64,000 bases of DNA from JAVKEN01 sp040221415 (GTDB lineage Bacteria; Pseudomonadota; Alphaproteobacteria; Rickettsiales; JABSSG01), in assembly GCA_040221415.1 (NCBI GenBank), contig JAVKEN010000024.1, forward strand, positions 62,001-126,000, given 5' to 3'. Below, one piece after another: positions 61,083-64,000 of the stretch. The notes below the pieces were generated by a model that was not told the DNA's origin, ran no database searches, and worked only from the letters and a program-made list of their open reading frames with translations. Within the stretch, counting starts at the first letter, position 1, and each line of letters opens with the position of its first letter. Position numbers and translations under genes: made by a program.

Positions 61083-62049
61083 CTTTTTAATAATTACTTT
61101 TATTTCAAACTTTTCTAATGCTGATATTAAGATAGTAGATTTTGATCAATCAATGGGAAAAGAGAATAAGGTCTTATTCAAGGCGATGTTTGCCACTGAA
61201 GAAGGGGCAAAATTATACAATTACTATAAAAAACTTTGGGAGCATAACTCTCCTGATAAAATGAAAGCTGCTAAGAACCCAATAATACCTAAAAAATTTC
61301 ACCAATTATGGGTTGGTCCAAAACCCATACCTAAAGAGTTTTTACAAAGAGCTAAGGCATGCCAAAAGCTTCATCCCGACTGGGAATATAAATTATGGCG
61401 AGAAAAAGACTTGAAAGAATTTGATAAAAAATATCCTTACCTAACAAGCTTCCATACCGAAAAAAATTACGCCGGTAGAAAAGATCTATATTCACTATTA
61501 ATCCTAAATGAGTATGGTGGAATATTTTCAGATATCGATATTGAATGTTTAAGAAACCTAGATGAGCTAGCTCATAAATATAACTTCTTTGGCACAACTG
61601 ATATTCCAAGAGCAAAAATAAAAAGACCCGTTTTCCCCATAGCATTCATGGGAAGTAAGCCAGACAACATTATAATTAATGAAACTTTAAAAATAGTAGA
61701 AAAAAAATTCAAATCCTGTTTTAGCAGAAAAGATCATAAATATTTTTATACTGCAAAATTTAAAATTTATAATTTCTTCTTCAAGCTTTTTAACAAACCT
61801 CCTGTTGTTAAATGTGGCAGTTCCAATGAATTCTCAGTATTTTCTACATATGAAGCTCTAATGAAAATTTGCAAAAACTATAAATGTAAAAGCGTTGTCT
61901 TTCCAGCGACTTATCTGTTTCCTATCTACTACGACCAGTACAAACATTACTCATGGTGGGATAAGTTGAAGATTTATTTAGGTTTAGAAAAAAGGGTTCA
62001 TTATTTCTCTAAGATCAGACCTGAAACATTTGCATATCATAGATGGTAA
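61066..62049 (+). CDS. Secreted DXD-type glycosyltransferase (OCH1-like, Gly_transf_sug family)
   Basis: A 327-residue glycosyltransferase with an N-terminal signal peptide (MKKLFSFLIITFISNFSNA). The family opening is IPKKFHQLWVGPKPIPKEFL, and WEYKLWREKDL follows. The nucleotide-sugar and metal site is RKDLYSLLILNEYGGIFSDI with DIDIECLRNLDEL, the DxD motif. The C-terminus (TFAYHRW) has the closing His-x-Trp typical of the group. Bacterial members include capsule/LPS enzymes and host-directed toxins. Overlap with potB by 17 bp and only 3 bp to potC show that it is part of the pot transcript, an odd place for such an enzyme. The signal peptide says it works outside the cytoplasm, where activated sugars are scarce unless it reaches the host. 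Confidence 0.82.
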   Translation: MKKLFSFLIITFISNFSNADIKIVDFDQSMGKENKVLFKAMFATEEGAKLYNYYKKLWEHNSPDKMKAAKNPIIPKKFHQLWVGPKPIPKEFLQRAKACQKLHPDWEYKLWREKDLKEFDKKYPYLTSFHTEKNYAGRKDLYSLLILNEYGGIFSDIDIECLRNLDELAHKYNFFGTTDIPRAKIKRPVFPIAFMGSKPDNIIINETLKIVEKKFKSCFSRKDHKYFYTAKFKIYNFFFKLFNKPPVVKCGSSNEFSVFSTYEALMKICKNYKCKSVVFPATYLFPIYYDQYKHYSWWDKLKIYLGLEKRVHYFSKIRPETFAYHRW

Positions 62050-62052
62050 AGA

Positions 62053-62853
62053 ATGGTAAATAAAATCCCTTTTGCAAAAATTGTGATCACTCTGGTGCTG
62101 TTATTCCTGTACCTACCAATTTTTATTTTGGTTTTATACTCATTCAATGAATCAAGATATGTAACTGTATGGTCAGAATTCTCACTGAAATGGTATAGGG
62201 AGATTTTTCATGACCGTGAGTTGCTGGAAGCTACGGCTAAAAGTATAAAGATTGCCGCAACTTCTGCATCAATATCAGTAGTTTTTGGAACAATGGCTGC
62301 ATTATCGCTAGTAAGGTTTGGACTATTCTTCGGCAGAACCTTGTTCTCAACCATCCTAACCGCACCTTTTATCATTCCTGAAGTAATCACCGGCTTCTCG
62401 CTTTTATTGCTGTTTTCATTTATCGAGCAAGTATTTGGAATATTCGCAGAACGCGGAACTACAACGGTTATCTTGGCTCATACGACCCTTGGAGTTGCGT
62501 ATGTGACTGTGATGGTCCAAGCTCGCCTAGCTAATTTTGATATGTCACTTGAAGAAGCTGCGCTTGATTTGGGCGCTACTCCGCTTAAAGTGTTTTTCAC
62601 TATCACATTACCAATAATAGGCAAAAGCTTAATTGCTGGCTGGCTGCTTGCTTTCACTCTATCTTTAGATGACTTAGTCATAGCCAGCTTCACTTCAGGT
62701 CCAGGATCTACAACTTTGCCAATGCTTATTTATTCACGAATTAAGCTTGGTATCAGCCCAGAGATCAATGCTTTGGCTACTATCATGCTCTCCATTGTGT
62801 TCGTTTCTATTGCCCTAGTTTATTTTGCCAATATCAGAACCAAGAAAGATTAA
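62053..62853 (+). CDS. potC: Polyamine ABC transporter, permease PotC
   Basis: A 266-residue permease with six helices. The opening ILVLYSFNESRYVTVWSEFS followed by LKWYREIFHDREL is the PotC/PotI pattern. The coupling motif is EEAALDLGATPLKVFFTITL, and FTLSLDDLVIASFTSGPGST is the late periplasmic/helix 5 block. It is complete. It ends the operon; a separate promoter for the next gene lies 17 bp beyond the stop. Confidence 0.93.
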   Translation: MVNKIPFAKIVITLVLLFLYLPIFILVLYSFNESRYVTVWSEFSLKWYREIFHDRELLEATAKSIKIAATSASISVVFGTMAALSLVRFGLFFGRTLFSTILTAPFIIPEVITGFSLLLLFSFIEQVFGIFAERGTTTVILAHTTLGVAYVTVMVQARLANFDMSLEEAALDLGATPLKVFFTITLPIIGKSLIAGWLLAFTLSLDDLVIASFTSGPGSTTLPMLIYSRIKLGISPEINALATIMLSIVFVSIALVYFANIRTKKD

Positions 62854-62870
62854 CCGATAGTTAATTATTG

Positions 62871-62899
62871 TTGACATTTGTTTAACTTTGGGTTATCCT
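62871..62899 (+). promoter_or_regulatory. Sigma70-type promoter of the 236-residue unknown gene
   Basis: TTGACA (62871-62876), a 17 bp spacer and TATCCT (62894-62899). The start codon follows 29 bp later with GAGGAGG seven bases before it. Confidence 0.65.
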
Positions 62900-62928
62900 T
62901 ACCTCACATGTAATTTGAGGAGGCAAAC

Positions 62929-63639
62929 ATGGCAAAACGATTACGTAAAGCAAAAAGACCTTTAGCACAACGTAAGCTATCAAAGGTTTTTAACAAAATC
63001 AATGAAAGCTACAAGCATAAGCTAAAGCATATTAATGAACATTTTTCTGGTGATGAGCACACAGAAACTCGTGAGCACTTAAAAAAGATTGTTGAATCTC
63101 ACTTTGAAGCTCAGAATGATAGATATTCTGATGTAGTAAATGCGTACAAAGATATCTTATCAGAAAAATCAGGTGTTATTCTTTCAAAAAGTGAAAGAAA
63201 ACAGATTTTCCAGAAAATCAAAAATCTAAACAAGACACTAGATGCTGATCAAAATCATTTTGATACCGCTATCGACGAAGCAATCGAGAAACACCAGGAA
63301 GTTAATTTCAATGAAATTGAAATCATGGAAGAAGCAGGTGAAGTAATTAACACTGAATATCATGTTAATCCCGATGGTTCATTTACTTACGAAGAAGAAG
63401 TAAAAATTGATGATGACATCGCAAAAGAAGCTGAAACTGCTGAAGATTTCGTTGAAGAAGAAATTGAAGTTGAAGTTAACGAAACAGTAGATTCATGTCT
63501 TGTTGCTGAAGCAACTGAAAGACCAGAAGTTGATCATGGCAACTTACGTGGCAGCCATGGTGACAACGACCTTTCTGGACTTGGTCAGTTTGTTCAGGAT
63601 GTATGCGCTTATATTAGTGGCGACACCACAGAATTGTAA
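62929..63639 (+). CDS. Unknown protein with a basic N-terminus and an acidic C-terminal half
   Basis: A 236-residue soluble protein I do not recognise. The first ~30 residues are very basic (AKRLRKAKRPLAQRKLSKVF), residues 30-115 are charged helices, and residues ~118-190 are strongly acidic (Glu-rich, for example EEEIEVEVNETV). The last 40 residues are less charged. The split charge suggests a nucleic-acid or polyanion contact at one end. It forms a monocistronic unit: a consensus-like promoter, a GAGGAGG ribosome site and a strong terminator all lie close by, implying good expression. Confidence 0.65.
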   Translation: MAKRLRKAKRPLAQRKLSKVFNKINESYKHKLKHINEHFSGDEHTETREHLKKIVESHFEAQNDRYSDVVNAYKDILSEKSGVILSKSERKQIFQKIKNLNKTLDADQNHFDTAIDEAIEKHQEVNFNEIEIMEEAGEVINTEYHVNPDGSFTYEEEVKIDDDIAKEAETAEDFVEEEIEVEVNETVDSCLVAEATERPEVDHGNLRGSHGDNDLSGLGQFVQDVCAYISGDTTEL

Positions 63640-63662
63640 CTACAAAAAATATTTAGACCTTG

Positions 63663-63691
63663 GGGGAGCTTTTCTAGCTCCCCTTTTTTTT
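63663..63691 (+). terminator. Rho-independent terminator of the 236-residue unknown gene
   Basis: GGGGAGCT, a TTTCT loop, AGCTCCCC and eight T residues: an 8 bp stem with a perfect T tract, 23 bp past the stop codon. Confidence 0.93.
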
Positions 63692-63729
63692 GCCTTATTT
63701 GTAGGTTTGCACCGGGTTGATAAGGGCAA

Positions 63730-63862
63730 TGGATGCCGGATCGTAGTCCGGAGTGACGTCAGGGGGTGGTATGGAAAAGTTGGTTATGGATGCCGGGTCA
63801 AGCCCGGCATGACGTCGTGGGTTGTGGCATGACAACGTGGGGTTTCGGCATGACGACGAGGC
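63730..63862. repeat. GC-rich palindromic elements with repeated tails
   Basis: The 361 bp after the last gene holds no coding sequence. Two elements are seen, at 63730-63760 (GGATGCCGGATCGTAGTCCG with GAGTGACG) and 63786-63815 (GGATGCCGGGTCAAGCCCGG with CATGACG). The tail of the second is then repeated twice more at ~20 bp steps (GCATGACGTCGTGGG, GCATGACAACGTGGG, GCATGACGACGAGG). This tail triplication is not seen at the other elements in the window. Confidence 0.75.
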
Positions 63863-63865
63863 AAG

Positions 63866-63894
63866 AAAAAAGCCCCGTGATAACACAGGGCTTT
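63866..63894 (-). terminator. Minus-strand terminator for a transcript entering from beyond the right edge
   Basis: On the minus strand AAAGCCC, a 12-base loop, GGGGCTTTTTTC: a 6-7 bp stem followed by a T tract. No minus-strand gene precedes it in the window, so the gene it ends would lie to the right of 64000. The hairpin touches the start of the dispersed 78 bp repeat. Confidence 0.7.
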
Positions 63895-63970
63895 AGACGT
63901 AATTCATCTATCTTACCTTTTTACAATATCACATCAAACACGATAGGTTAATACCCCCCTGTTGAAGTTT
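63893..63970. repeat. Dispersed ~78 bp repeat, copy 2
   Basis: The partner of 9913-9989, sharing TTAGACGTAAT at one end and ATAGGTTAATACCCCC near the other, with a middle that differs by substitutions and hardly in length. Together with the 30 bp to the window's end nothing else is seen here. Confidence 0.7.
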
Positions 63971-64000
63971 TCTAAAGCGCAAACATCTCTTGTAAGCAAT

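Noticed and set aside
63500..63832. An open plus-strand frame past the 236-residue gene
   Set aside because: It crosses the terminator and two palindromic elements and overlaps the real gene in another frame.

Overview
The window is AT-rich, densely packed bacterial DNA, and its housekeeping genes point to an alphaproteobacterium of the Rickettsiales/Holosporales kind with a host-associated life. The signs are a DksA of the alphaproteobacterial two-cysteine form, a GTP cyclohydrolase II with a degenerate N-terminal domain, COX3 and SURF1 of an aerobic respiratory chain, a DUF3035 (BamF-like) lipoprotein, AmpG-like and Bcr-like MFS carriers, and a scatter of ankyrin, Sel1-like and unrecognised proteins. 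This placement rests on gene content and protein style; no rRNA is present to confirm it. The two tRNAs seen are Glu(UUC) and Leu(CAA).

Layout. 1-9.6 kb: a truncated protease-like gene of the ULP1/C48 type at the left edge, a GNAT acetyltransferase, a bicarbonate-transporter-family permease with an unknown partner, an M16 peptidase, aroQ, an M24B aminopeptidase coupled to ligA, an unknown protein and a cytochrome b561. 9.6-15.6 kb: an accessory island. It opens with 600 bp of repeats, then carries five minus-strand genes. These include two proteins built from 10-15 copies of a 22-residue repeat that I cannot assign to a named family, a small protein sharing its C-terminal tail with one of them, and two Sel1-like proteins. 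Most have a strong ribosome binding site; several have their own promoter and a terminator. GC-rich palindromic elements (core GGATCAAGTCCGGAGTGACG) are sown between them. 15.6-24.2 kb: dksA, tyrS, a PCuAC copper chaperone, a degenerate response regulator head-to-head with ribA, two unknown genes, ftsK and lolA. 24.2-29.2 kb: SRP RNA, a MazF-type toxin-antitoxin pair, dnaX-ybaB-recR, an ankyrin-like protein and prmA. 29.2-57.8 kb: mostly core genes (AsmA-family protein, rimM, tRNA-Glu, mutS, lpxC, an m5U methyltransferase, M32 carboxypeptidase, SURF1, COX3, tRNA-Leu, SOUL protein, ribF-lspA-bamF-like-PPIase-pabA, nusB-thiL, parC, CvpA), with a pair of secreted tandem paralogues and a two-gene unknown unit among them. 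57.9-62.9 kb: a polyamine ABC operon potD-potA-potB-potC in which a signal-peptide-bearing glycosyltransferase sits between potB and potC. 62.9-64 kb: a lone unknown gene with a clear promoter and terminator, then palindromic elements and the second copy of a ~78 bp dispersed repeat also found at 9.9 kb.

The most notable observations are the 22-residue repeat proteins and the duplicated 3' module next to them, the glycosyltransferase inside the pot operon, a 10-A tract in dnaX placed so that slippage would make a gamma-like product, the dispersed 78 bp repeat, and three palindromic 16-mers spaced exactly 32 bp apart. Functions of unknown genes are left open. Codon usage, database similarity and structure were not computed.
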